Part shown: one piece after another, positions 38,161 to 48,263 of the stretch | Layout: each line of letters opens with the position of its first letter | Numbering within the stretch: the first letter of the stretch is position 1 | Assembly: GCF_034424625.1 (NCBI RefSeq) | Contig: NZ_CP139976.1 | Location: forward strand, 5,890,001 to 5,954,000 | DNA: 64,000 nucleotides | Direction: 5' to 3' | DNA from: Janthinobacterium lividum | GTDB lineage: Bacteria; Pseudomonadota; Gammaproteobacteria; Burkholderiales; Burkholderiaceae_D | Translations under genes and position numbers: made by a program | Notes under the pieces: generated by a model | What the model was told of the DNA's origin: nothing | Seen by the model: the letters and a program-made list of their open reading frames with translations, nothing else | The model's database searches: none

Positions 38161-39840
38161 TTAGTCCGCGCTCAGCCCCAGATCCGTCGCCACCTGCTTG
38201 CGCAGCAGGTATTTCTGGATCTTGCCCGTCACCGTCATGGGGAATTCCTCGACGAAGCGCACGTAGCGGGGAATCTTGTAATAGGCGATCTGCCCATCGC
38301 AAAAGGCGCGGATATCCTCGCTGGTGGCCTGCGTGCCCGGACGCAGGATGATGCAGGCGCACAACTCTTCGCCATACTTGGCGTCCGGCACACCCACGCA
38401 TTGCACGTCGAGCACGCTCGGGTGGCGGTACAGGAACTCCTCGACTTCGCGCGGATAGATGTTTTCGCCGCCGCGGATGACCATGTCCTTCGAGCGGCCG
38501 ACGATGCTGCAAAAGCCGTTGTCGTCGATCACGGCCAGGTCGCCCGTGTGCATCCAGCGCGCCGCATCGATGGCCTCACTGGTTTTTTCAGGGTCGCCCC
38601 AGTAGCCCTGCATCACGGAATAGCCGCGCGTGAGCAATTCGCCCTTTTCGCCGCGCGGCACGATGCGCCCTTCCGCATCGATGATTTTCACTTCCAGGTG
38701 CGGGTGAACCCTGCCGATGGATGACACGCGCATTTCGCGCGGGTCCTCGATGGCCGTCTGGAAGCTGACGGGCGACGTTTCCGTCATGCCATACGCAATC
38801 GTGATCTCCGCCATGTGCATCAGCTCGATGACCCGCGTCATGACTTCCATCGGGCACGGCGAACCGGCCATGATGCCGGTGCGCAAATTCGACAGATCGT
38901 ATTGCTTGAAATCAGGATGGTCGAGGATGGCGATGAACATGGTCGGCACGCCATGCAGCCCCGTGCAGCGCTCGGCCTGCACGGTTTCCAGCACGGCTTT
39001 CGGATCGAACCCCTCGCCGGGAAACACCATGGCCGCGCCATGCGTGACGCAGGCCAGGTTGCCCAGCACCATGCCGAAGCAGTGGTACAGGGGCACGGGA
39101 ATGCACAAGCGGTCCTGTTGCGTGAGGCGCATGGCTTCGCCGATGAAAAAGCCGTTGTTGAGGATATTGTGGTGCGTCAAGGTGGCGCCTTTCGGCGCGC
39201 CCGTGGTGCCGGACGTGAACTGAATGTTCACGGCATCGTCAAACTGCAAGGTAGCGCTCACTTCTTCCAGGTGCGCCAGGTCGGCGTCGGCAATGCCCTC
39301 CATCAGGGCGTCGAAGTTGTGCATTCCGGGTGTCGCGGCCGTGCCCAGGCGGATCACGTGGCGCAATTGCGGCAGGCGCGGCGACTGCAGGGCGCCGGCG
39401 CGCGAACGTGCGATTTCCGGTACCACGTCTTGCACGATGGCCAGGTAGTCGCTGGACTTGAAGCTGGGCGACAGGATCAGCGCGCTGCATTGCACCTTGT
39501 CGAGCACGTATTCGAGTTCCGAACGCCGGTAGGCGGGGTTGATGTTGACCATGATCAAGCCGGCTTTCGCCGTGGCAAACTGGGTCAGCACCCATTCGGC
39601 ACAGTTTTGCGACCAGATGCCGACCCTGTCGCCAGGCTGCAAGCCCAGCTTCAGCAAACCTGCGGCCAGGCGGTGCACGCGCTGCTGGAATTCCAGATAC
39701 GTCCAGCGTACGTTCTGGTGCGCCACGATCAGGGCATCCTGCTGGCCATGGCGGGCGGCAATGCCGTCCAGGTAGGCGCCTATCGTTTCGCCGATCAACG
39801 GCGTCTCGTGGGCGCCGTGTACATAACTGATTGCTTGCAT
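38161..39840 (-). CDS. Acyl-CoA synthetase (AMP-forming, ACSF2/FadD-like)
   Basis: A 559-residue ANL-superfamily ligase that activates a carboxylic acid to acyl-AMP and then acyl-CoA. Motifs in order are [18 protein letters not shown] (P-loop, about 208-225), [12 protein letters not shown] (A5), [35 protein letters not shown] (A8 hinge), and the catalytic Lys in [13 protein letters not shown] near the C terminus. The sequence is of the ACSF2-like medium/long-chain type. It stands alone, so the chain length used is unknown. Confidence 0.92.
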   Translation of the reverse strand: MQAISYVHGAHETPLIGETIGAYLDGIAARHGQQDALIVAHQNVRWTYLEFQQRVHRLAAGLLKLGLQPGDRVGIWSQNCAEWVLTQFATAKAGLIMVNINPAYRRSELEYVLDKVQCSALILSPSFKSSDYLAIVQDVVPEIARSRAGALQSPRLPQLRHVIRLGTAATPGMHNFDALMEGIADADLAHLEEVSATLQFDDAVNIQFTSGTTGAPKGATLTHHNILNNGFFIGEAMRLTQQDRLCIPVPLYHCFGMVLGNLACVTHGAAMVFPGEGFDPKAVLETVQAERCTGLHGVPTMFIAILDHPDFKQYDLSNLRTGIMAGSPCPMEVMTRVIELMHMAEITIAYGMTETSPVSFQTAIEDPREMRVSSIGRVHPHLEVKIIDAEGRIVPRGEKGELLTRGYSVMQGYWGDPEKTSEAIDAARWMHTGDLAVIDDNGFCSIVGRSKDMVIRGGENIYPREVEEFLYRHPSVLDVQCVGVPDAKYGEELCACIILRPGTQATSEDIRAFCDGQIAYYKIPRYVRFVEEFPMTVTGKIQKYLLRKQVATDLGLSAD

Positions 39841-39973
39841 GCTGTCTCCAGGGTGTGTGGCGCGGCGCGCTCTTGTTATCGTCTTTGATGCAGAAAATTA
39901 TAGCCGCAACCGCCCCCGTCCTGCGTCAGCTTGCTGTAATGTGCAGGCCAGCACACCAGACATTCACGGCACC

Positions 39974-42337
39974 ATGACAGGCAATACGCAGCACCCGCCC
40001 GAACAGGGCTTCATCCTGACCCGCCACTGGCGCGATACCAGCGCCGGCACGGAAGTCGATTTCTGGCTGGCAACGGATGCCGGGCCCCGCCATGTGCGCC
40101 TGCCCGTGCAGACGGCCGTCGCCTTCCTTCCCATGGAGCAGCAGGATCAGGCGCAACAGTTGCTGCGCGGCGAGCGCCATGCGGAGCTGCGGCCCCTGTC
40201 GCTGTGCGATTTCCACCACCGTCCCGTGCTGGGGCTGTACTGCAAGCAATACCGGCACTTGCTGAAGCTGGAAAAGCAGCTGCGCGCGCACGGCATCGAC
40301 GTGTACGAAGCCGATATCCGCCCGCCCGAGCGCTATCTGATGGAACGCTTCATCACGGCGCCGGTAACGTTCAGCGGAGAAACACTGCAGGAAGTACAGC
40401 TGAAACCGGCACCCGGCTACCGCCCCACATTAAAACTGGTATCGCTCGATATCGAGACGACGGCCCATGGCGAGCTGTATTCGCTGGCCCTGGAAGGCTG
40501 CGGCCAGCGCCAGGTGTACATGCTGGGGCCGCCAAACGGCGGCGATGACGCCTTGGACTTCGACCTCGAATACTGCGACAGCCGCGCACAGATACTCGAG
40601 CGCCTGAACACATGGATGGAGCGCCACGATCCGGACGCCATCATCGGCTGGAACCTGGTGCAGTTCGACTTGCGCGTGCTCAAGCAACATGCCGAGCGTT
40701 ATCAAGTACCGTTGAGGCTGGGACGGGGCGGCGCCGTGATGGAATGGCGTGAGCATGGCGGCAAGCAGGAGCACTATTTTGCGGCCGCCGCGGGCCGGCT
40801 GATCATCGACGGCATTGAAGCGTTAAAATCGGCGACGTGGAATTTCTCCTCGTTCAGCCTGGAAAACGTGGCGCAGACGCTGCTGGGCGAAGGCAAGTCC
40901 ATCGACAATCCCTACCAGCGCATGGCCGAGATCGACCGGCGTTTCCGCGAAGATAAACCGGCGCTGGCCCGCTACAACCTCAAGGATTGCGAGCTGGTCA
41001 CGCGCATCTTCGCCAAGACCGAGCTGCTGACCTTCCTGCTGGAACGGGCCAGCGTGACGGGCCTGGCGGCCGACCGCAGCGGCGGCTCCGTGGCCGCGTT
41101 CGAACACCTGTACCTGCCGCTGATGCACCGGCAAGGTTACGTGGCACCCAACCTGGGCGATGTCTCCGGCGACAACAGTCCGGGCGGCTTCGTCATGGAT
41201 TCGCAGTCGGGCCTGTACGACTCCGTGCTGGTGCTCGACTATAAAAGCCTGTACCCATCCATCATCCGCACGTTCCTGATCGACCCCGTGGGCCTGGTGG
41301 TGGGCACCAGCGGCGACGAGGCCGATACCGTGCCCGGCTACCGTGGCGCGCAGTTTTCAAGGGTCAAACATTGCCTGCCCGCCATCGTGCAACAGGTGTG
41401 GCAAGGGCGCGAGACGGCCAAGCGCGAGCGCAACGCGCCCCTGTCGCAAGCGTTAAAAATCATCATGAACGCGTTCTATGGCGTATTGGGCTCGAGCGGC
41501 TGCCGCTTTTTCGACCCGCGCCTGGCCTCCTCGATCACCTTGCGCGGCCACGACATCATGCACCGCACGCGCGAGCTGATCACGGAACAGGGTTATCAGG
41601 TCATCTATGGCGACACGGATTCCACCTTCGTGTGGCTGAAAACGGCGCATACGGATGAAGAAGCGGGCAAGATCGGCCGCGCCCTGGTGGCGCACGTGAA
41701 TGCGTGGTGGGACCAGTATCTGCGCGCAGAGTTCGGCCTGGAGAATGCGCTGGAACTGGAATTCGAGACGCATTACCGGCGCTTCCTGATGCCCACCATC
41801 AGGGGCTCGGAAGAAGGCAGCAAGAAGCGCTATGCGGGCCTGGTGGGCAAGCCCGACGGCAGCGAACAGATGGTCTACAAGGGCCTGGAAACCGTGCGCA
41901 GCGACTGGACGCCGCTGGCGCAGCAATTCCAGCAAGCTTTGTACCTGCGCATCTTCCAGCGCGCCGCCTACCAGGACTATGTGCGCGACTACGTGGCGCG
42001 CACCGTGCGCGGCGAATTCGACGCTCTATTGGTCTACCGCAAGCGCCTGCGCCGCCCGCTCGACGACTACCAGCGCAACGTGCCGCCCCATGTGCGCGCG
42101 GCACGCACGGCCGACGCCTACAACCTGGCGCAGGGCCGGCCGCTGCAATACCAGAACGGCGGCTGGATCAGCTATGTCATCACGGTGGCCGGCCCGGAAC
42201 CGCTGGAAACGCAGCGCTCGCCCATCGACTACCACCATTACCTGACGCGCCAGCTGCAGCCGGTGGCTGACGCGATCCTGCCGTTCCTGGGCGACGATTT
42301 TTCGCGCCTTGTATCGGGCCAGCAGGATTTGTTTTAA
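39974..42337 (+). CDS. polB: DNA polymerase II (family B)
   Basis: A 787-residue family-B polymerase, close to E. coli Pol II (783). The 3'-5' exonuclease has [13 protein letters not shown] (Exo I, Asp157/Glu159 region) and [17 protein letters not shown] (Exo II). The polymerase has motif [15 protein letters not shown] (about 420), motif [19 protein letters not shown], and motif [12 protein letters not shown] (about 545), plus KKRYAGLVG. It serves in lesion bypass and replication restart. The open frame extends 45 codons upstream but the ATG giving [10 protein letters not shown] is the plausible start. No LexA box is visible upstream. Confidence 0.95.
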   Translation: MTGNTQHPPEQGFILTRHWRDTSAGTEVDFWLATDAGPRHVRLPVQTAVAFLPMEQQDQAQQLLRGERHAELRPLSLCDFHHRPVLGLYCKQYRHLLKLEKQLRAHGIDVYEADIRPPERYLMERFITAPVTFSGETLQEVQLKPAPGYRPTLKLVSLDIETTAHGELYSLALEGCGQRQVYMLGPPNGGDDALDFDLEYCDSRAQILERLNTWMERHDPDAIIGWNLVQFDLRVLKQHAERYQVPLRLGRGGAVMEWREHGGKQEHYFAAAAGRLIIDGIEALKSATWNFSSFSLENVAQTLLGEGKSIDNPYQRMAEIDRRFREDKPALARYNLKDCELVTRIFAKTELLTFLLERASVTGLAADRSGGSVAAFEHLYLPLMHRQGYVAPNLGDVSGDNSPGGFVMDSQSGLYDSVLVLDYKSLYPSIIRTFLIDPVGLVVGTSGDEADTVPGYRGAQFSRVKHCLPAIVQQVWQGRETAKRERNAPLSQALKIIMNAFYGVLGSSGCRFFDPRLASSITLRGHDIMHRTRELITEQGYQVIYGDTDSTFVWLKTAHTDEEAGKIGRALVAHVNAWWDQYLRAEFGLENALELEFETHYRRFLMPTIRGSEEGSKKRYAGLVGKPDGSEQMVYKGLETVRSDWTPLAQQFQQALYLRIFQRAAYQDYVRDYVARTVRGEFDALLVYRKRLRRPLDDYQRNVPPHVRAARTADAYNLAQGRPLQYQNGGWISYVITVAGPEPLETQRSPIDYHHYLTRQLQPVADAILPFLGDDFSRLVSGQQDLF

Positions 42338-42610
42338 ATCAATTTTACTGACCGGCATGACCAAGCTGAGGTAATATCGGCGCCTGCCGGGCTTATCTGC
42401 CCCTGTTTGCAGGCGCTGTGCGCCGCGGCAGCGTAAAATACGCCATGGCGAAAGAATAAGAGCAGTACCCAAGAAGAAGATGCCGCTCCAGACGAGAATC
42501 GTTCGCAAGAAGATTGTCGCCACTGAAAGGGCGCATAATTTATCACTATGTTGAACCAGCACGCCGGACTTCCCATCGTCCGCCGGCTAATTTTTGAATG
42601 AATTGATACC

Positions 42611-43927
42611 ATGACCGAGATCACGTCCTTAAGAGACATCCCGCAAAAAAATATCTTCCGCAAGGGCGACACCTTTGTGCTGTTCGGCGAGCTGTTCGGC
42701 CGCGGCTATGTAAATGGCTTGCTGGACGAAGCGCGCAAGGCGGGCATGAATATCGTCGGCATGACGGTCGGCCGCCGCGATGAAAACATGGCGCTGCGTC
42801 CGTTGAACGCGGAAGAGCTGGCGGAAGCCGAAGCCAATCTGGGCGGCCGCATCATCAATGTGCCGCTGATGGCCGGTTTCGACCTCGACGCGCCAGCGGG
42901 CGAGCCGACCCCGACAGCCCTGCTGGCCGACATGACCCTGAAAAGCTGGCAAGAAGACAAGCTGGACTGGGTGCAGATCGAACGCTGCCGCGAAGCCGGC
43001 ATCGCCCGCTTCAGCGCTTCCGTGGCGAAAGCCATGGCCGAGCTGGACAGCCTGATTCCTGACGGCAGCAATGTGTATTTCGCCCACACCATGGCTGGCG
43101 GCATTCCGAAAGTCAAAGTCTTCCTGGCGATTGCCAACCGCATCTACAAAGGCCGCGGCGAGCGCTTCATGTCCTCGCGCGCCCTGCTCGACAGCGACCT
43201 GGGTAAATTGATCCTGATGAACTTCGACGAAGTCACGGCCAACACCCTGCAGCACCTGATCGACGGCAGCGCTGCCATCCGCGCCCGCATCGAGCAAACG
43301 GGCGGCCAGGTGCGCTACAGCGCCTACGGCTACCACGGCACGGAGATCTTGATCGACGGCAAGTACCAGTGGCAAACCTACAGCAACTACACCCAGGGCC
43401 TGGCCAAGATGCGCCTGGAAAACGTGGCCAAGTCCGCGTGGGACAAAGGCATCAAGGCCACCGTCTTCAACTGCCCGGAAATCCGCACGAACTCGTCCGA
43501 CATTTTCGTCGGCGTGGAACTGTCCCTGTTCCCCCTGCTCAACGCGCTGAAAAAAGAAGGCGGCGCAGCCTGGGCCGAAGAGCAGTGGAAAATCTGCCAG
43601 GGCTTGCTGGAAGACGGCGTCTCGCTGCAAGACTTGCTCGACCGTATCGCCGCCTACAATGGCGACGCCACCAGCGTGCAGTTCCGCAACTTCGCCGCCT
43701 GGCCGATGGACAACACGCCAGAGCTGGCCGACGTCATGATCGGCACCTCGGACGACATCACCAAGCTGCACAAGGACCGCAAGGAACTGATCACCGACCA
43801 CCTGAGCTCGCTGGTCCTGGAAGGCACGGGCCCGCTGATGTTCCACGCCATGTCGGAGCCACAAGCCCCCGTCGTCTGGCTGAACCACGACATCATCGCG
43901 CGCCAGCTGAACTCCGTGCATAACTGA
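42611..43927 (+). CDS. Possible enoyl-ACP reductase, FabMG family
   Basis: A 438-residue soluble protein. Near the N terminus FVLFGELFGRGYVNGLLDEA looks like a nucleotide-binding Rossmann turn followed by VGMTVGRRDE. Further on are NVYFAHTMAGGIPKVKVFLA and YSAYGYHGTEILIDGKYQWQ. I associate this sequence type with the FabMG-type enoyl-ACP reductase family described from metagenomic triclosan-resistance work, but this rests on recall of the family and not on a catalytic motif I can verify. If right, it acts in fatty-acid synthesis with NAD(P)H. It is a single-gene unit with a strong terminator. Confidence 0.5.
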   Translation: MTEITSLRDIPQKNIFRKGDTFVLFGELFGRGYVNGLLDEARKAGMNIVGMTVGRRDENMALRPLNAEELAEAEANLGGRIINVPLMAGFDLDAPAGEPTPTALLADMTLKSWQEDKLDWVQIERCREAGIARFSASVAKAMAELDSLIPDGSNVYFAHTMAGGIPKVKVFLAIANRIYKGRGERFMSSRALLDSDLGKLILMNFDEVTANTLQHLIDGSAAIRARIEQTGGQVRYSAYGYHGTEILIDGKYQWQTYSNYTQGLAKMRLENVAKSAWDKGIKATVFNCPEIRTNSSDIFVGVELSLFPLLNALKKEGGAAWAEEQWKICQGLLEDGVSLQDLLDRIAAYNGDATSVQFRNFAAWPMDNTPELADVMIGTSDDITKLHKDRKELITDHLSSLVLEGTGPLMFHAMSEPQAPVVWLNHDIIARQLNSVHN

Positions 43928-43950
43928 TACCGGCCCAGCCGCTGTCCGAC

Positions 43951-43987
43951 AACGCCGTCCCGGGCCCGCGCCCCGGACGGCGTTTTT
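43951..43987 (+). terminator. Intrinsic terminator
   Basis: AACGCCGTCC, inner loop CGGGCCCGCGCCCC, GGACGGCGTT, then TTT. A 10-bp perfect stem after the FabMG-like gene. Confidence 0.92.
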
Positions 43988-44040
43988 CATGCAAAGCCAG
44001 CATCCGATTAATGGGCTAAACCGTATGCCAAGCGAAAAAC

Positions 44041-44069
44041 TTGCCGTATCGCGATAAATCAGTGATAAT
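44041..44069 (+). promoter_or_regulatory. Sigma-70 promoter of tRNA-Leu
   Basis: TTGCCG, exactly 17 nt, then GATAAT, ending 12 bp before the mature tRNA 5' end. The GC-rich stretch GCGTCTCGCG that follows is typical of a stringent discriminator. Confidence 0.8.
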
Positions 44070-44081
44070 GCGTCTCGCGTT

Positions 44082-44168
44082 GCCGGGATGGCGGAATAGG
44101 TAGACGCACGGGACTCAAAATCCCGCGCTGGAAACAGCGTGCCGGTTCGATTCCGGCTCCCGGCACCA
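44082..44168 (+). tRNA. tRNA-Leu (anticodon CAA)
   Basis: An 87-nt type II tRNA with encoded CCA. Acceptor GCCGGGA pairs with TCCCGGC, followed by discriminator A and CCA. The anticodon stem CGGGA/TCCCG holds the loop CTCAAAA, giving CAA. The T-loop reads GGTTCGATTCC, and there is the long variable arm expected of leucine tRNAs. It reads UUG codons. Its 3' end is repeated at 48264, marking it as the likely attachment site of the island. Confidence 0.97.
44146..44161. repeat. Putative attL core in tRNA-Leu 3' end
   Basis: TTCGATTCCGGCTCCC within the T-arm and acceptor stem. It recurs at 48264-48279 as TTCAATTCCGGCTCCC, 15 of 16 identical with a perfect 12-bp part ATTCCGGCTCCC. Tyrosine recombinases commonly use this part of tRNA genes. 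Confidence 0.75.
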
Positions 44169-44193
44169 CCAGACAAATCGAAGAAGTACCGAT

Positions 44194-44236
44194 AAAGCCA
44201 TTAAATCCAATAAAATCAAGGATTTAGTGGCTTTTT
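44194..44236 (+). terminator. Terminator downstream of tRNA-Leu, inside the island
   Basis: AAAGCCATTAAATCC, an 11-nt loop, GGATTTAGTGGCTTT with one G-U pair, then TTC. It is AT-rich in style like the island and unlike the GC-rich host terminators. Confidence 0.75.
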
Positions 44237-45093
44237 CTTGCCTGATTGATCCGATCACTTCCGATTAAAGCCGATGGCAGCGCCATACAGTGGTGGAAGT
44301 ACAAAATCTCCTCACCTGACTATTGAGCTCAACTTCGCTACACGCACTATTCGCCGGAAGTCTTCCTCGAATTGCTCGCTCATCAAAAACTCACCAATGC
44401 CCGTACAACGCAAGGTAATTTCCCTGTAGTGAGGCAAGAAAAAACCTTAATCTGAATGAAATTTTTCTTCTACAACAAGAAAATGGCGACAGTCCAATAA
44501 ACTGCATATCCAAACTTTTAATGCTGCAAGGTAAAGTCGCCGAGCGTGCAGATGTCTGAACACGCGTTTAAAGTGGCGATAGGGCCTGCGCTACCTCCGC
44601 TAATGATCGTCACGAGAAAAATGGCGACGGCGAAAGGAAATCTGGATCAAGCCCTGGTGTGGCTCTCCTGGCACTGCCTGGTAACTATTGCAGCCTGCAC
44701 TGCTGGCGCTGTGGCTAGAAGGGCTAGCGGCAGCTTCTTGATAGTGGTACGAAATCGATCAGATGGAAGAGCAACGAAAAGTCCAGGTTGAAGAGGTCGC
44801 AGAACTGCGTGCTGGCACGAAGGCGTGGAAGAAAAAGGCTGGGAAAGCGAAATTAGAAAGCTGAGGCGAGCACATCCGCTATGTGTTCAGGTTAATCCGC
44901 ACATGCCTTATGGTGAACAGCACGACTATTTTATTTTGCAGGGATATTGAAAAACCTATCTGAGCATCTCAGATCCATGCGCATCCAATCACGCCACGCA
45001 CTATCGGCGCTACTGATAAAAATGACATGATAATTATCTTTACAGCAACACTCCAACTATTTTATTGCGTAATAGACGAGCGGCTCCGAGCCA
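44237..45093. other. Island left arm, no recognisable gene
   Basis: Mixed-composition DNA with only short broken frames. One leftward frame near 44380-44310 reads MSEQFEEDFRRIVRVAKL, and a rightward stretch near 44745-44864 reads WYEIDQMEEQRKVQVEEVAE then Lys-rich residues. Both are too short and lack ribosome sites. The patchy GC level (richer at 44560-44870) looks like remnants of older cargo or a lost integrase region. Confidence 0.5.
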
Positions 45094-45121
45094 TTGACAT
45101 GTTGGAGGTCACTAATAAATT
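45094..45121 (+). promoter_or_regulatory. Putative promoter of the NACHT gene
   Basis: A perfect -35 TTGACA, a 16-nt spacer, and a weak -10 TAAATT, about 55 bp before the gene's ATG. No operator symmetry is seen, as expected for a constitutive, low-level defence gene. Confidence 0.45.
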
Positions 45122-45175
45122 ACTCAAAAGACAAAGGATTTGATGTAAAGTGGTTTCATTTAGGAGCATTTGCAA

Positions 45176-48001
45176 ATGAAAAAAATAGAATCTTTCACAT
45201 CGATTACCAAGCAAGATGCATTATTGCTAAAAATGCAAGAAATGAGTGAGGTAGAGTTTACAAAAGAAATTCTTATTCCAATCTTTAAGGAAATGGGCCA
45301 CCGAGTTGATTATAACGGTGGTCCATTAGAAGGAGGAAAAGACCTAATTTGTTGGAAGGAAAATGGATTTGGATCCGTTGAACTCACTGTAATTCAAGTG
45401 AAGAAAACAACTGCGTCCGCCGCTGCCGGGGATTCCAATAGCTTTGCTGGGATTGTTACTCAAATTCAACAAGCTTCTGAGAAGAAAGTCCCTTCACTAT
45501 CAGGCCATTCCCAGTATCCTAATTTTGTCTATTTTATTACCCCATTCGATATCGATACCAGGGCTTTAGAGAGCCGGTTTGAGACATACTCAACCCTTAC
45601 AACTCGAAACGTACGTGTATTAGATGGTCGCATTATAGCTTCCCAATTAATTGAAAAATTGCCAGATTTGGCGGATCTAATTTGTGGCGAGTCGTTTGTT
45701 CTTAAGAATAAATTACTGTCTAATATTTCAAACTCAGACTTACTGAGTGCTCTAAACTATTCTGGCGAGAAAAATACCAATGATTTCTATTGCGATTTAG
45801 ATTTCGGCGTCGGGAGAGTTACCACAAAACTTTTTCTCTCTATGGAATTTTGTGCCATGAACACAAAACATTCCATACATCCTTCAAAATGGAATAATTT
45901 AGAGTCACTAGCAGTTGAGATAGAACATTTACTTGGTATTGATATTTTTCTCCCATCAAGAAAATTAGTAATAGAAAACTATTTAGGCATATTAGATAAA
46001 TGGAGATCTCAGGAAAATCAAGATATTATTCGCGATATCTCTAATAACTCCTTCGAACTGGAAGTCCTTCTTTCTAGGATTCTTGATGAATCACAGCAAT
46101 TGATTACTGAGGTTCTGTCAATTGACAGTGACCTTGCCAGAAAAAATATGAAAGCTGGAATGAGAGGGAAATTAACGGAGGATGAAATTGCACGATTATT
46201 TTCCCTCAGAGACACAACCTCCAAAACTATATTTTCCTTTGAAGAATGGAAGGGATACTCGTACATCTCAAACAACATCCTCGAAAAAATAAAATATTTA
46301 ATATCGGCTGCAAGAATAAATATTAACAGCATTTCCGCCGAACTAAAAGCAATAGGACGAGATGCCGAGAAAAGAGTTTCTGTTTTAGACGTTGATTTAA
46401 ACAGCGCTGAAGTCCTATACATTCGCTTAGACAGCAACTTTAAAAGAAAAACAAATGAACCATTGTATGAATTTTTTCTTAATGGGGAAAAACTAGCTAA
46501 CGAACTCACAAATAGAAAAAAATGGGTTTCAGATGAAATAGAAAAGCTAGGAAATAAAAAACGCGAAAAAGTAGAGATTAAAGATTTCTTTGTAAAGTGC
46601 CAAGACCTATTTGGCACTGTGGGACGAGTGCTTAATGAGAAAATATTTCTTGATGCCGTCGGCGCAGATTCCACGAAGAAATTCTCAGTTGGAAACCCGG
46701 CCAAGCGAATTAGCATGCCGATTAGAGAGGTCTTCAATACCGGGTTGCACTGCGCAATTTATGGTGAAGCAGGCGCTGGAAAATCAACTACTTTACATAA
46801 ATACGCGTCAATGGCCTCAACTTCCGACTCTGAAGATGAACTCACATTATTTCTTCCGCTCACAAGAATACTTGCAAAGGTGATTAATTTTGGCGACAGC
46901 GAGGATATCACACCAATTAAAAAGCTCGAAAATGGATTGGCATCATTTTTAAAAAATGAAAAAACTGAAAACTACGCAGAGATTATAGATTTCATTAAAA
47001 CAAAACGACGAGTAACCTTTATTTTTGATGGCGTAGACGAAGTAATTAAAAGTGCACCATGGATTATTAATGCAATTGAAGAAATAGAAAATACTTACAA
47101 AAATAGTCAAATAATACTTTCCGCCAGGTCAAGCGGTTCTTACTTAGAAAATATAAAATACTTAGGTCTAACATTACTCCCATTTACAGATAACCAAGTA
47201 TTGAATTTCGTGAATGGTTGGTTTTCCAACGACAAGATAATTGCAAGAAATGTTACGACACATCTATCTCAGACACCTTCTCTAGCGGAGATTGTGCGCA
47301 GTCCATTGCTAGCAACAATTCTATGTGTTTTGGCGGAAAATCGTGTTCCGTTACCCGCAGGCGAATTGAGCATGTATTCTGAACGCATAAAACTTCTGTT
47401 AGGCCATTATGATATTCACAAAAAAACAAAAAGAATTGTTTCCCACCATTCGTTACTTGAGACCGCCGCGAGACGATTAGCATTTCTGCTGCATTCAAAG
47501 AATATGCGATCGGCATCTCCTGACTTTCTTGAATCAGCTACGGTGGAGCTTCTAGGGAAAAGATTTGAAGGAGTCGAAGAACAACAACTACGAACCGCGT
47601 TTCGAGAGTTAATCGATCCGTGCAATATATTAGTACCGATGACGGATGATGGCGAGTTTGGATTTGGACATTTACGATATCAAGAATACCTATGTGCAAC
47701 AGAATTATGTCAAAATAGGGGAATCGACGTAGGTCCTTTGCTAACGTCTCCTTGGTGGAAATCAATACTTGTACTATTTGCTCGAATGACAGATAGTATT
47801 ACCTACATTATTACAGATGTTATGGAAAAACAGCAGAACGTCACAAAATGCAAAGATAATCTTTTGGCAATAATATCAACTCGTGACAAACTAGAAAGAC
47901 GCTACTTGACAGGTTTAATAGAAGGGCACGTTCAGCTTGATACTTTAGACAACGATCTCAAGGAATTCTATGACTATGACAACGATCAAGATGACTATTG
48001 A
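45176..48001 (+). CDS. Mrr-like nuclease / NACHT NTPase protein, putative antiphage NLR-like defence
   Basis: A 941-residue protein in AT-rich DNA. Residues about 22-170 form a PD-(D/E)xK restriction-like domain: FTKEILIPIFKEMGHRVDYN, then GGKD (Asp56) and VIQVKK (Gln74, Lys76), the D...QxK pattern of Mrr nucleases. Residues 175-520 are a helical linker. The NACHT domain follows: Walker A GEAGAGKST (530-538), Walker B VTFIFDGVDEV (about 612-622), sensor ILSARSSGSY. A winged-helix part ends in FGHLRYQEYLCATELC. The C-terminal sensor after it is short, about 95 residues, ending in an acidic tail. Such STAND proteins sense phage products, oligomerise and trigger nuclease-mediated abortive infection. 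AGGAG spaced 9 bases favours the ATG over a TTG six bases earlier. Confidence 0.85.
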   Translation: MKKIESFTSITKQDALLLKMQEMSEVEFTKEILIPIFKEMGHRVDYNGGPLEGGKDLICWKENGFGSVELTVIQVKKTTASAAAGDSNSFAGIVTQIQQASEKKVPSLSGHSQYPNFVYFITPFDIDTRALESRFETYSTLTTRNVRVLDGRIIASQLIEKLPDLADLICGESFVLKNKLLSNISNSDLLSALNYSGEKNTNDFYCDLDFGVGRVTTKLFLSMEFCAMNTKHSIHPSKWNNLESLAVEIEHLLGIDIFLPSRKLVIENYLGILDKWRSQENQDIIRDISNNSFELEVLLSRILDESQQLITEVLSIDSDLARKNMKAGMRGKLTEDEIARLFSLRDTTSKTIFSFEEWKGYSYISNNILEKIKYLISAARININSISAELKAIGRDAEKRVSVLDVDLNSAEVLYIRLDSNFKRKTNEPLYEFFLNGEKLANELTNRKKWVSDEIEKLGNKKREKVEIKDFFVKCQDLFGTVGRVLNEKIFLDAVGADSTKKFSVGNPAKRISMPIREVFNTGLHCAIYGEAGAGKSTTLHKYASMASTSDSEDELTLFLPLTRILAKVINFGDSEDITPIKKLENGLASFLKNEKTENYAEIIDFIKTKRRVTFIFDGVDEVIKSAPWIINAIEEIENTYKNSQIILSARSSGSYLENIKYLGLTLLPFTDNQVLNFVNGWFSNDKIIARNVTTHLSQTPSLAEIVRSPLLATILCVLAENRVPLPAGELSMYSERIKLLLGHYDIHKKTKRIVSHHSLLETAARRLAFLLHSKNMRSASPDFLESATVELLGKRFEGVEEQQLRTAFRELIDPCNILVPMTDDGEFGFGHLRYQEYLCATELCQNRGIDVGPLLTSPWWKSILVLFARMTDSITYIITDVMEKQQNVTKCKDNLLAIISTRDKLERRYLTGLIEGHVQLDTLDNDLKEFYDYDNDQDDY

Positions 48002-48147
48002 TGACGATTTCGACTAAAATTTCCGCAGACATAATTCTGCCCAAGACACCTCTTGTTCTCGGCGAAATTCGGCCTCCGCCCCATCAACGACCTGGCGGCC
48101 ACAACTTCATCGTTATCGATATGCCAGAAAAGTCAAAAAGTTATTAA
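48001..48147 (+). CDS. 48-codon ORF coupled to the NACHT gene
   Basis: Its ATG shares one base with the NACHT stop (TGATG), so translation could continue by re-initiation. It encodes MTISTKISADIILPKTPLVL, then a proline-rich middle (IRPPPHQRPGG) and a tail ending MPEKSKSY. No membrane segment or known motif. It has no own ribosome site and the frame is short, so it may be chance. Confidence 0.35.
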   Translation: MTISTKISADIILPKTPLVLGEIRPPPHQRPGGHNFIVIDMPEKSKSY

Positions 48148-48263
48148 ATTAACATATTATGGCAGTTCATTTTTTGAAATGCTGGAATCAAACCAAAAAA
48201 TAATTCACATTTTAATGGGCTTATGATGGAGTTCGTCGTCTTTGGCACCAATTTAATAGGTAA

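Noticed and set aside
39925..39945. CTGTAATGTGCAG upstream of polB as a LexA box
   Set aside because: The spacing gives only CTG-N7-CAG (13 bp), not the CTGT-N8-ACAG 16-bp LexA site.
44546..44791. 81-codon frame in the island left arm
   Set aside because: No ribosome site, no known domain, unstable composition; treated as non-coding remnant.
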